Assembly (NCBI GenBank): GCA_947258365.1
Contig: CAMYIK010000002.1
Location: forward strand, 1 to 39,141
Direction of reading: 5' to 3'
Source of the DNA: an uncultured Thermoleophilia bacterium
Lineage (GTDB): Bacteria; Actinomycetota; Thermoleophilia; Miltoncostaeales; Miltoncostaeaceae
DNA length: 39,141 bases
Shown here: positions 32,842-39,141 of the stretch, piece after piece
Layout: each line of letters starts with the position of its first letter
Numbering within the stretch: the first letter of the stretch is position 1
Position numbers and translations under genes: made by a program
The notes under the pieces: model-generated
Databases searched by the model: none
The model's input: the letters and a program-made list of their open reading frames with translations, nothing else
What the model was told of the DNA's origin: nothing

Positions 32842-32952
32842 CAGCAAGACTCCTCAGCTGATTTGGGAGTCCAGGGTACGACGCCCGAACAGCGGCACGC
32901 TGCGTAGGCGCCCACGTGGCGCGAGCGGGAAATCCGCAGCCGCTCGATCGAT

Positions 32953-33507
32953 CTAGCGCGAGGCGGGAGCCTCCATCAGCTCGGCAACTCGCGCCAGGCA
33001 AACCGCCTCGATGCGATCAGCCAACGCGTCATCGTTCACTGCTCCACTCAAGAGCCCTCCGCCCACCGTGAGGACCGCGGCAAGAAGCGTGGAGCCGTCG
33101 TCGACGTCGCCGCGCACGGTCGCGAGCGCGTCGATGAGCGATCGGAGCTGACCGGTGTATCCGTCCCGTCGGGCGATGTCGCCTCGAACCGCATCGACAG
33201 GGTGCGCCGCGAGAGGGCAGCCCGTTACGACATCTGCGCGCTTGGCGGGGTCGAGGTAGGCGGCTAGCGCGGCAATCGCGCTGTCACGGGGCTCTTGAGT
33301 GCCTGCCGCCGCTCGTAGCTGCTTCACCAGCCCAGCTTCGATCTGAAGGTTGTCGCGTACGAGCGCGTCCTTCGACTCGAAATGGGCATAGAACGCGCCG
33401 CGCGTAAGGCCCGCTTCTTTCATCACTTCATCGATGGACGCGCCATCGAAACCTTTCCGGCGAAAGAGCTGCCGCGCCGCCTCGGAGGCTCTGGCGCGGG
33501 CGATCCA
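32953..33507 (-). pseudogene. TetR-family regulator lacking a normal start (5'-truncated)
   Basis: TetR repressor. The helix-turn-helix is clear (AARQLFRRKGFDGASI, DEVMKEAGLTRGAFYAHFESKDALV) and the C-terminal ligand domain (TetR_C_16-like) runs to the stop at 32953. Recognisable TetR sequence begins at WIARARASEAAR (33507). Further upstream the frame continues, but it is antisense to a membrane-protein gene and has no ATG, GTG or TTG until a GTG at 33657. So the usual N-terminal 10-15 residues and start codon are missing. It may be dead, or expressed with an odd N-terminal extension from 33657 or 33837. I give only the conserved part. Confidence 0.7.
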
Positions 33508-33522
33508 CCCGACGCCTGGCTG

Positions 33523-33825
33523 ATGCCGCTCGTCGGCCTTACCGCGCTGCCGATTGCCTATCTTGTTCTGCGTGGCCGTGGCATCTGGGCCTGGACGGCC
33601 GTCGTGGCGTGGAATGTGATTGGGATCTGGGACGCGTTCTCGGCGTATCTGGTCCACGAGAGCGTCCCGTGGTCCGAGTTCTTCATGATCGAGATCTTCG
33701 GCTCGAGCATGTTCTTCGGCGCGAGCGCGGTGCACGTCGTCTGCTTGTGGCTCACGAGTCGTCCCGCTATTCGTGAGGTGTTCCTGGGCGCCGACACGCG
33801 GGGCCTGAGCGAGGTTGGCCGCTAG
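33523..33825 (+). pseudogene. 5'-truncated integral membrane protein
   Basis: From the ATG at 33523 this encodes about 100 residues with three hydrophobic, tryptophan-rich segments (LVGLTALPIAYLVLRG, WAWTAVVAWNVIGIWDAF, EIFGSSMFFGASAVHVVCLW). It looks like the C-terminal half of a small actinobacterial membrane protein; the expected N-terminal helices are replaced by antisense TetR sequence. The frame stays open back to 33382 with non-membrane residues. No Shine-Dalgarno precedes 33523. Its TAG lies in CTAG, shared with the stop of the convergent ACT gene, so its 3' end is intact. Truncation is inference. Confidence 0.55.
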
Positions 33826-34217
33826 TTCGAGGCACACAGGGACCGAAGTGCGCGAATGGCATCTTCGGTCCGATCCTCGGGTACGAGGAGGTGATCGTGG
33901 TGGGCACCCGCGATCACGTTGCAGGGAATGTTCACCTCGGCGAGGGCGGCGCTGAACGCCGCCGTCAGGCCGACCGCCTCGAGTGAGCTGTGAACCGTCA
34001 AGGTCAACCAGACCCAGCTGGCCTCGACAGCTGCTCCCGCGTCGCGCGCAGCCGAGGTCGGTACCACGAGGGTCCGGCCCTCGGTTTCCTCGACAATCGC
34101 GTGCGCCTGCGCGACCAAAGCAGCCGAGCCTCCGACCACGAAGGAAAAAGCGCCAGGGCGCTGCTCCACATCGAGTGAAGCCAGCATCACATCGGGGTCT
34201 CGCTCACCGCTCGTCAC
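33822..34217 (-). CDS. ACT domain-containing protein
   Basis: A 131-aa protein built of ACT-like (CASTOR/ACT_7) ligand-binding halves; the segment WVWLTLTVHSSLEAVGLTAAFSAALAEVNIPCNVIAGAHHDHLLVPED is characteristic but shown here only by its motifs SSLEAVG, NIPCNVIAG and HDHLLVP. Such proteins bind amino acids; role unknown. I take the GTG at 34217; an ATG at 34187 is possible. It starts 31 bp after tRNA-Phe on the same strand and may be read through from it. Confidence 0.72.
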   Translation of the reverse strand: MTSGERDPDVMLASLDVEQRPGAFSFVVGGSAALVAQAHAIVEETEGRTLVVPTSAARDAGAAVEASWVWLTLTVHSSLEAVGLTAAFSAALAEVNIPCNVIAGAHHDHLLVPEDRTEDAIRALRSLCASN

Positions 34218-34248
34218 TGGCGCCGATCGTCCAGAGTGAAGGAGCCAG

Positions 34249-34321
34249 TGGCGGGACCCGGACTCGAACCGGGGACACCACGATTTTCAGTCGTGTGCTC
34301 TACCAGCTGAGCTATCCCGCC
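34249..34321 (-). tRNA. tRNA-Phe (anticodon GAA)
   Basis: On the minus strand a 73-nt cloverleaf is complete. The acceptor is GGCGGGA/TCCCGCC, the D-arm contains AGCTCAGCTGGTAGAGC, the anticodon stem is CACGA/TCGTG around loop CTGAAAA, and the T-arm contains GGTTCGAGTCC. Loop positions 34-36 read GAA. The discriminator is A, and CCA is not encoded (ACTGG follows). Confidence 0.97.
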
Positions 34322-34334
34322 ACGCGACCTGGGA

Positions 34335-34363
34335 ACGCTAGGGGCGATTCCCGGTTGATTCAC
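34335..34363 (-). promoter_or_regulatory. Predicted tRNA-Phe promoter
   Basis: On the minus strand GTGAAT (34363-34358, sharing the TGA core of -35 elements) and TAGCGT (34340-34335, a TANNNT -10) are separated by 17 bp. TAGCGT ends 13 nt before the mature tRNA 5' end. Confidence 0.4.
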
Positions 34364-34425
34364 CTCTAGCTATCGCCGAAACCGGCGCTGAAATACTCTG
34401 GGGGAGCCCGCCACCTGGAGGAACG

Positions 34426-35790
34426 ATGCCCACGAATCGCTTCGACCTGCCCTCAGATGGGACCCCGGCCCACTGGTACAACATCGCCGCGGACCTTCCT
34501 GAGCCACCTCCGCCGCCACTGAATCCTGGCACCGGAGAGCCGATTGGTCCCGAGGCGCTCGCGCCGATCTTCCCAATGGCCCTCATCGGGCAAGAGGTCA
34601 GTGCGGAGCGGTTGATCGCGATTCCGGATCCGGTTCGCGACATCCTTGCCATGTGGCGGCCTACCCCGTTGTTCCGGGCCGAGCGGTGGGAGCAGGCGCT
34701 CGGCACCGACTGCAAGATCTTCTACAAGTACGAGGGTACGAGTCCAGCGGGTAGCCACAAGCCCAATACCGCGGTCGCGCAGGCCTACTACAACAAGGAA
34801 GAAGGCGTCGAGCGCATCGCGACCGAGACCGGCGCGGGGCAGTGGGGCTCGGCCCTTTCTTTCGCCTGCAGCCAGTTCGGGATCGAGTGCAAGGTCTACA
34901 TGGTGCGGGTCTCGTACGACTCCAAGCCCTACCGTCGCACCCTCATGGAGACCTGGGGTGGAACGTGTGTCGCCAGCCCGTCTGAGGACACCAACGCCGG
35001 CCGGGCCATCCTTGCCGCGGATCCGAACGCGACCGGCAGTCTCGGTATCGCCATCAGCGAAGCGGTTGAGGATGCGGCGACCCGCGAGGACACCAAGTAC
35101 TCATTGGGCAGCGTGTTGAACCACGTCCTGCTGCACCAAACGGTCGTCGGCCAAGAGGCCAGGGATCAAATGGAGATGGCCGACGCCTACCCCGACGTCG
35201 TCATCGGCTGCGCCGGCGGCGGCTCGAACTTCGCGGGGCTCGCCTTTCCTTTCGTCGCGGACAAGCTCTCCGGCAAGGACATGACGGTGATCGCCGCCGA
35301 GCCCGCGGCCTGCCCGACGCTCACCCGCGGCGCGTACGGCTACGACTTCGGCGATACCGCCATGACCACTCCGCTGCTACCGATGCACACCCTCGGACAC
35401 GACTTCATTCCGGCTCCGATTCACTCCGGGGGCCTGCGATACCACGGTATGGCGCCGCTGGTCTCCCATCTGGTCCACACCGGCGTCGTCGAGGCCCGGG
35501 CCTATCACCAGACCGAGTGCTTTGCGGAGGCCGTGCGATTCGCCCGCAGCGAGGGCATCGTTCCGGCGCCGGAGCCGACACACGCGCTACGCGCCGTGGT
35601 CGAACAGGTCGAGCAGGCGCGCGCGGAGGGCGTCAGCAAGACCATTCTTTTCAACCTCTGCGGCCACGGGAACTTCGACATGGCCTCGTACGAGGACTAC
35701 CTCTCGGGCCGTATGACCGACTACGAACTGCCCCAGGCCGAGATCGACGAGGCCTCGGAGGCGCTCGCCGGGTTGCCCACCGTCGGCTAA
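34426..35790 (+). CDS. trpB: TrpB2-type tryptophan synthase beta-like enzyme
   Basis: PLP enzyme of fold type II, 454 aa, matching the longer TrpB2 class. The PLP lysine is K112 (GSHKPNTA), the [11 protein letters not shown] substrate loop follows, and the phosphate-cup GGGSN motif ([10 protein letters not shown]) is present. TrpB2 proteins condense indole with serine (or O-phosphoserine in some archaea) and often lack a trpA neighbour, as here. GGAGGAA precedes the ATG by a good distance and TACTCT (34394-34399) may be the -10. Its TAA overlaps the acuC stop. Confidence 0.93.
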   Translation: MPTNRFDLPSDGTPAHWYNIAADLPEPPPPPLNPGTGEPIGPEALAPIFPMALIGQEVSAERLIAIPDPVRDILAMWRPTPLFRAERWEQALGTDCKIFYKYEGTSPAGSHKPNTAVAQAYYNKEEGVERIATETGAGQWGSALSFACSQFGIECKVYMVRVSYDSKPYRRTLMETWGGTCVASPSEDTNAGRAILAADPNATGSLGIAISEAVEDAATREDTKYSLGSVLNHVLLHQTVVGQEARDQMEMADAYPDVVIGCAGGGSNFAGLAFPFVADKLSGKDMTVIAAEPAACPTLTRGAYGYDFGDTAMTTPLLPMHTLGHDFIPAPIHSGGLRYHGMAPLVSHLVHTGVVEARAYHQTECFAEAVRFARSEGIVPAPEPTHALRAVVEQVEQARAEGVSKTILFNLCGHGNFDMASYEDYLSGRMTDYELPQAEIDEASEALAGLPTVG

Positions 35791-36959
35791 GGCAGCGGCC
35801 AGAAGCGGCGGATCGCCGCGCGGGTCTCGGCGAGCGCGTGATCGACCTGCGCGGTGACCGCGGCCGTCGGCGCGTCGAGCACCTGGTCGCCGAGCACCTG
35901 GTCGGGCGGTTCGGGGCAGTTGAGTCCCACGGCCTCCTCGGCCCATTCTCTGGGCGTCGCGTCGGGGATCGTTTGCCCGGAGAGCTCTCCCATCAGCAGT
36001 GCCCAGGCGCGAGGCGGCGCGTTACAGGGATCGTAGCCTCCACCGCCAAGTGCCACGAGGCGGCCACTCGTATCGTCAGCCAGCGCCCTCAGGCCCGACC
36101 ACAGTTCGGGGTACATCGGGATGGTTGTTTGGAGGTGTGACAGCGGGTCCGCGTGATGATGGTCGACGCCGCACTGCGCCACGATGGCGTCCGGGCGAAA
36201 CGCACGCACGACCGGATCGACGATCTCGGCGAACGACCGCCGGTATGCGTCGTTGCCGCTGAAGGGTGGAAGGGAGACGTTGACGCTCGAGCCTTCCGCG
36301 CCGGGACCGCCGGTCTCGTTGGCGAAACCCGAGCCCGGAAACAGATGACGCCCGCTCTCGTGCACCGAAACGGTCAGCACGTTCGGGTTCTCGTAGTAGA
36401 TCCACTGCGTGCCGTTCCCGTGGTGGACGTCCAGATCGATGTAGGCCACACGCTCGGCCCCGGCGTCGAGAAGCGTCTGGACGGCCATCGCGGTCTCGTT
36501 GTAAAGGCCGAATCCCCACGCGCGATTCGAGAGGCCATGATGCGAACCGCCTGAGGGAACGAATGCGTATGGCACCTCACCGGCACCAACGCGTTCGGCG
36601 GCCGCGGCACATGTTGCGATCACCCGGGCCGAGTCTTCGTGCATGCCCTCATACGCCGTGTTGTCGCCGCCGATTCCCCACTGACTCGCCACGGGCTCGG
36701 CTGCCAAGGCCGGCGTGGCGCTGTACCGGCGCACCGCTTTTACGAAGGCTGGAGCGAAGACGCGGTGCAGGCCCTCATCGGCCATGGGACCCGGTGCCGG
36801 GGCCAACTCCACGTCTTCGCGTTCGAAGACTCCCGCGCGCTTGGCCAGCGACACCGCCAACCGATGACGGCGACCGTCCATCGGATGATCGTCGCCGTAG
36901 CGCATGCCGAGCCCGTCGGAATGGACGACGACAAGACGTAGCTCAGTCGCCGTCACCAT
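35787..36959 (-). CDS. acuC: AcuC-like histone deacetylase-family protein (class I/II HDAC fold)
   Basis: Zinc-dependent deacetylase of 390 aa, likely acting on acetylated proteins such as acetyl-CoA synthetase. The active-site pair H140-H141 (GGSHHGL), zinc ligands D177 and H179 ([10 protein letters not shown]) and D266 ([11 protein letters not shown]), and the GGGGYDP loop are all intact. The protein-lysine role is known from Bacillus AcuC; acetoin genes are absent here. It overlaps the upstream small membrane gene by 17 bp and the convergent trpB stop by 4 bp. Confidence 0.9.
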   Translation of the reverse strand: MVTATELRLVVVHSDGLGMRYGDDHPMDGRRHRLAVSLAKRAGVFEREDVELAPAPGPMADEGLHRVFAPAFVKAVRRYSATPALAAEPVASQWGIGGDNTAYEGMHEDSARVIATCAAAAERVGAGEVPYAFVPSGGSHHGLSNRAWGFGLYNETAMAVQTLLDAGAERVAYIDLDVHHGNGTQWIYYENPNVLTVSVHESGRHLFPGSGFANETGGPGAEGSSVNVSLPPFSGNDAYRRSFAEIVDPVVRAFRPDAIVAQCGVDHHHADPLSHLQTTIPMYPELWSGLRALADDTSGRLVALGGGGYDPCNAPPRAWALLMGELSGQTIPDATPREWAEEAVGLNCPEPPDQVLGDQVLDAPTAAVTAQVDHALAETRAAIRRFWPLP

Positions 36960-37155
36960 CTCCCGCAGCCGCGGCCTTCTTCTTGCGCCTGCGCATCGAC
37001 ATATGGATCCCTACGACGATGAACAGTCCAACCAGGGTGTAGGGGATGCCGAACAGGAAACGGTTGTCCTCGAGGAACAGTAGGAAGATCACGCCGCCGA
37101 CCAGGAAGGTCAGCCCGATGATGTAGCTGAAGATCAGTCCAGTCGCTGAGCTCAT
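36943..37155 (-). CDS. Small two-helix membrane protein
   Basis: A 70-aa protein with two hydrophobic segments (about 5-28 and 33-52), then a basic cluster RRRKKK and an acidic GDGDGD tail. I recognise no family. It is coupled by a TGATG one-base overlap to the Nfu-N gene upstream and overlaps the acuC start by 17 bp, so the three genes probably form one operon. Confidence 0.7.
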   Translation of the reverse strand: MSSATGLIFSYIIGLTFLVGGVIFLLFLEDNRFLFGIPYTLVGLFIVVGIHMSMRRRKKKAAAAGDGDGD

Positions 37156-37424
37156 CAGTCCGAGTAGTGCTCCTGAATGACCGCCTGCACGCGCTCGGCG
37201 AGGTCATCCCAGCTCACGCCGTCGACCTTGGTGACGCTGATGAAGTCCGCGGTGAGAAACACGTTGGTGATGTCACCGAGGGCGAAGATCTTCGCTCCGA
37301 GGGGCGAGTCTTCCGGCGTCGAGCCTTCGCGGAAGGTCTCGGGGCGGCCGCCGGTGCTCTGGCGGTCGAGACTGAATTTGAGAGCGGCGGGGTTCGGCGT
37401 CGCTTCAGGCGTGATCTGAACCAC
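37155..37424 (-). CDS. Nfu N-terminal domain protein (Fe-S scaffold-like)
   Basis: An 89-aa protein matching the Nfu/NifU-like N-terminal domain (Nfu_N): TPEATPNPAALKFSL at the start, SPLGAKIFALGDITNVFLT in the middle, and DFISVTKVDGVSWDDL. In full-length Nfu proteins this domain precedes a CxxC iron-sulfur domain, which is absent here, so it may act as a partner or regulator rather than a scaffold. I take the GTG at 37424, with AGGAGG 6 nt upstream; an earlier start would add ten residues. Confidence 0.85.
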   Translation of the reverse strand: MVQITPEATPNPAALKFSLDRQSTGGRPETFREGSTPEDSPLGAKIFALGDITNVFLTADFISVTKVDGVSWDDLAERVQAVIQEHYSD

Positions 37425-37491
37425 GAAATGCCTCCTGGCAGGCGGACCGTCCACACGCTACCGGCTGGCAGGGGTGACCCGACGGGGCAGA

Positions 37492-37497
37492 TACCAT
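37492..37497 (+). promoter_or_regulatory. Predicted -10 element for a leaderless pyrE transcript
   Basis: TACCAT ends 7 nt before the GTG start of pyrE with no Shine-Dalgarno between. Divergent from the Nfu-N gene, whose start lies 68 bp away. Confidence 0.45.
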
Positions 37498-37504
37498 CGT
37501 CTGC

Positions 37505-38068
37505 GTGAGCAACTCATCGAGCAATCGCGACGCGCTGGCCGCCTTGTTGCGCCGGGACGCGCTTACGCGCGAAAAGGTGCGCCTCTCCTCGGGCAAGACC
37601 TCGAGCTTCTACTTCGATGCCCGACAGGTGCTGCTGGACCCTGAGGGTGCCGACCTCGTGGGTCAACTCGCCTACGAGGCCTTGCGCGACTTTCAGCCCA
37701 AAGCGGTAGGTGGTCTGACGCTTGGCGCGGACCCGCTGGTGTGTGCCACCAGCGCGGCCGCCTGGCAGGACGGAGTCCGCTGGACAGGGTTCTTCATTCG
37801 GAAAGAAGCCAAGAAGCACGGGTTGCAGCAGTGGCTTGAGGGCCCCTTCATCGAAGAGGGCACTCGCGTCGTGCTGGTGGACGACGTTTTGACCGCAGGC
37901 GGGTCAATGCGCACCTCCATTGAACGGGCCCGTCAGGCCGGCGGAGTCGTCGTCGGGGCGCTGGTCGTCGTCGATCGCGGTGAGGGCGGTCGCGAACCGG
38001 TGGAGTCTGATCTCGGCGACGCTCCGCTGATCTCGCTCTATACGGCGCAGGAGCTTCTTGACGGTTGA
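37505..38068 (+). CDS. pyrE: Orotate phosphoribosyltransferase
   Basis: Pyrimidine synthesis: adds PRPP ribose-phosphate to orotate giving OMP. The PRPP-binding motif is VVLVDDVLTAGGSM near residues 120-133, preceded by GGLTLGADPLVCATS and FIRKEAKKHG, both typical of PyrE. 187 aa is normal. GTG start; TACCAT lies 7 nt upstream. Overlaps rsgA by 11 bp. Confidence 0.93.
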   Translation: MSNSSSNRDALAALLRRDALTREKVRLSSGKTSSFYFDARQVLLDPEGADLVGQLAYEALRDFQPKAVGGLTLGADPLVCATSAAAWQDGVRWTGFFIRKEAKKHGLQQWLEGPFIEEGTRVVLVDDVLTAGGSMRTSIERARQAGGVVVGALVVVDRGEGGREPVESDLGDAPLISLYTAQELLDG

Positions 38069-38927
38069 GAGTGGACCCGGCGTCGGTCCTGTACGCGTGC
38101 TGCGCGTATCGGGGCCGAGCGCGACCACACTCATGGACGGTCACGAACGCGAGCTCCGGCTTCCCCCGGGCCTAAAGGGCGGCCCGCCAGCGGCCGGCGA
38201 TCTGGTTGAAGTCAGCGAGGACGGCGACGGTGTTGAGGCCCTCCTGCCGCGCACCAGCGAGCTTCGGCGTGGCGGTCCGCGGGGCGATCGGGTCGTTGCC
38301 GCGAACGCGGATCTGATGATCGCGGTCGAGGCGGTGGTGGATCCAGAGATCCGGCCGCGGTTCTTGGATCGCTACCTCGCGGCCGCGGAGCTCGCGGACA
38401 TGAAGGCCGCCATCGTGCTGACCAAAACGGACCTCGAGCACGATCGGGAGACAATCACGGCGATTACTCGTCGCTACGAGACCATCGGCTACCCAGTGCT
38501 GCTGGGTGTGTCGTCGGACCCCGTCTTGGCGGCGCAGGTGACGGAGCTGATCGATGGCGGCATCGCCGTTCTGGCGGGGCATTCAGGCGTCGGGAAGTCG
38601 ACTCTGACCACCGCCGTCACCGGAGTTGAGCGCGCCACCAGTGCTGTCAGCCAGAAGGCGCGATCGGGTCGCCACACCACGACCGATCCACGGTTGATCC
38701 CGCTGCCCAGCGGTGGAGCGGTCATCGATACCGCTGGCGTGAGGACCTTTCATCTGCCCGCCACCGAGCCCGACGCGCTCGCGAGTGGGTTTCCTGAGAT
38801 CGCGGCCTTGGCGTCCGAGTGCCGCTTTCGCGGCTGCCGGCACAAGGGTGAAGACGGCTGTGCGGTGCCGGGCGCGGTCAGCGAAGAGCGTCTTGATTCC
38901 TACCGACGGCTGCTGTCGGGCTCTTGA
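38058..38927 (+). CDS. rsgA: Small ribosomal subunit biogenesis GTPase RsgA
   Basis: Circularly permuted GTPase that assists late 30S assembly. The order G4 (LTKTD), G1 (GHSGVGKST), G3 (DTAGVR) shows the permutation, and an OB-fold domain precedes it. The C-terminal zinc motif is CRFRGCRHKGEDGC. The start is taken as the TTG at 38058 with GGAG just upstream; 289 aa. It overlaps pyrE by 11 bp. Confidence 0.93.
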   Translation: MTVESGPGVGPVRVLRVSGPSATTLMDGHERELRLPPGLKGGPPAAGDLVEVSEDGDGVEALLPRTSELRRGGPRGDRVVAANADLMIAVEAVVDPEIRPRFLDRYLAAAELADMKAAIVLTKTDLEHDRETITAITRRYETIGYPVLLGVSSDPVLAAQVTELIDGGIAVLAGHSGVGKSTLTTAVTGVERATSAVSQKARSGRHTTTDPRLIPLPSGGAVIDTAGVRTFHLPATEPDALASGFPEIAALASECRFRGCRHKGEDGCAVPGAVSEERLDSYRRLLSGS

Positions 38928-38949
38928 CCTCCATGCTAGCCACCCGTAA

Positions 38950-38971
38950 GTTCGTGCGGCCACGCACGAAC
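38950..38971. terminator. Short perfect hairpin after rsgA
   Basis: A 9-bp inverted repeat (GTTCGTGCG, 38950-38958; CGCACGAAC, 38963-38971) with a GCCA loop lies 22 bp after the rsgA stop. There is no U-tract; it may be a terminator or an operator for the downstream gene. Confidence 0.45.
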
Positions 38972-38978
38972 CGTGCAA

Positions 38979-38990
38979 ATTGGATCCAAT
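38979..38990. promoter_or_regulatory. Perfect 12-bp palindrome upstream of the last gene
   Basis: ATTGGATCCAAT reads the same on both strands. It lies 22 bp before the ATG at 39013 and 8 bp after the preceding hairpin. Its AT-rich ends are unusual in this GC-rich DNA, suggesting a regulator binding site. Confidence 0.35.
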
Positions 38991-39012
38991 GACACCTCTT
39001 CCGGAGGAATAT

Positions 39013-39141
39013 ATGAGCCGTTTCAACTCCGATTCTGGGCGCAGCGAGCGCAACCGGCGGACCCGTTTCTGGCCGCCAATCGTTGGTGCTGCCCAGAAGA
39101 CCGGCTGGGAGGCGCTCGAGAAGCATGTCGCAGGCGAAGGT
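39013..39141 (+). CDS. Unidentified protein, 5' part only (cut by window end)
   Basis: The first 43 codons of a gene running off the right edge. An excellent CGGAGGAA Shine-Dalgarno sits before the ATG. The N-terminus is polar and basic (SGRSERNRRTRFWPP), followed by IVGAAQKTGWEALEKHV. No family can be recognised from this much. Confidence 0.55.
   Translation, partial: MSRFNSDSGRSERNRRTRFWPPIVGAAQKTGWEALEKHVAGEG

Noticed and set aside
33508-33837. N-terminal 110 residues of the long TetR frame as a real domain
   Set aside because: This stretch is exactly antisense to the hydrophobic membrane-protein frame and has no TetR or other domain character.
1-39141. CRISPR arrays, insertion sequences, prophage, rRNA
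   Set aside because: I saw no regularly spaced repeats, transposase or integrase motifs, phage genes or rRNA sequence.

Overview
The window is a dense, high-GC stretch of bacterial chromosome. Genes often overlap by 1-4 bases, GTG and TTG starts are common, and several transcription units look leaderless. The gene set points to an aerobic actinobacterium: MoxR/Bat operon, futalosine-type prenyltransferase, CcmABCD, TrpB2, AcuC, cytochrome aa3-type oxidase. I would guess the deep-branching Thermoleophilia (Solirubrobacterales/Gaiellales), but that placement is inference; no rRNA or marker search supports it. I see no insertion sequence, prophage, CRISPR array or rRNA.

Layout. 17-4788 (+): trypsin-like membrane protease, then MoxR ATPase, DUF58, BatA and BatB, joined by start/stop overlaps. 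4965-7363 (+): a secreted SdrD-B/DUF11 surface protein and an L,D-transpeptidase. 7360-12287 (-): FAD oxidoreductase followed by glycolate oxidase subunits GlcD-GlcE-GlcF. 12376-19462 (+): the terminal-oxidase region: a possible 8-residue leader peptide, a mini membrane protein resembling a COX II helix, CtaB (heme O synthase), an MFS transporter, CtaC, a CtaD carrying a C-terminal pair of Usp-like domains, CtaE and a lipoprotein cytochrome c. 19481-21328 (+): SDR protein, VanX-like dipeptidase, small membrane protein. 21416-23634 (-): a second DUF11-type surface protein and a J-domain/zinc-ribbon protein. 23690-31973 (+): a long run of MqnP-like prenyltransferase, CcmA-B-C-D, precorrin-2 dehydrogenase, HemA, HemC, a CobA-HemD fusion and a SAM hydrolase. 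32017-34321: a two-domain Usp protein, a TetR gene and a membrane-protein gene that abut head to head and both seem to have lost their 5' ends, an ACT protein and tRNA-Phe. 34426-39141: TrpB2 (+), AcuC, a small membrane protein and an Nfu N-terminal domain protein (-), then PyrE, RsgA and a gene cut by the window edge (+).

Functionally much of the window builds an aerobic respiratory chain: quinone tail (MqnP), tetrapyrrole synthesis (HemA, HemC, CobA-HemD), heme export for cytochrome c (Ccm), heme O (CtaB) and the oxidase with its cytochrome c. The most unusual items are the CtaD-Usp fusion with an A2-type YSHP motif and an extra two-helix N-terminus, the COX II-like mini-protein behind a possible leaderless leader peptide, the doubly truncated TetR/membrane-protein junction, the recurrent TANNNT-N6/7-start arrangement, and three convergent gene pairs that share one 4-bp stop sequence.
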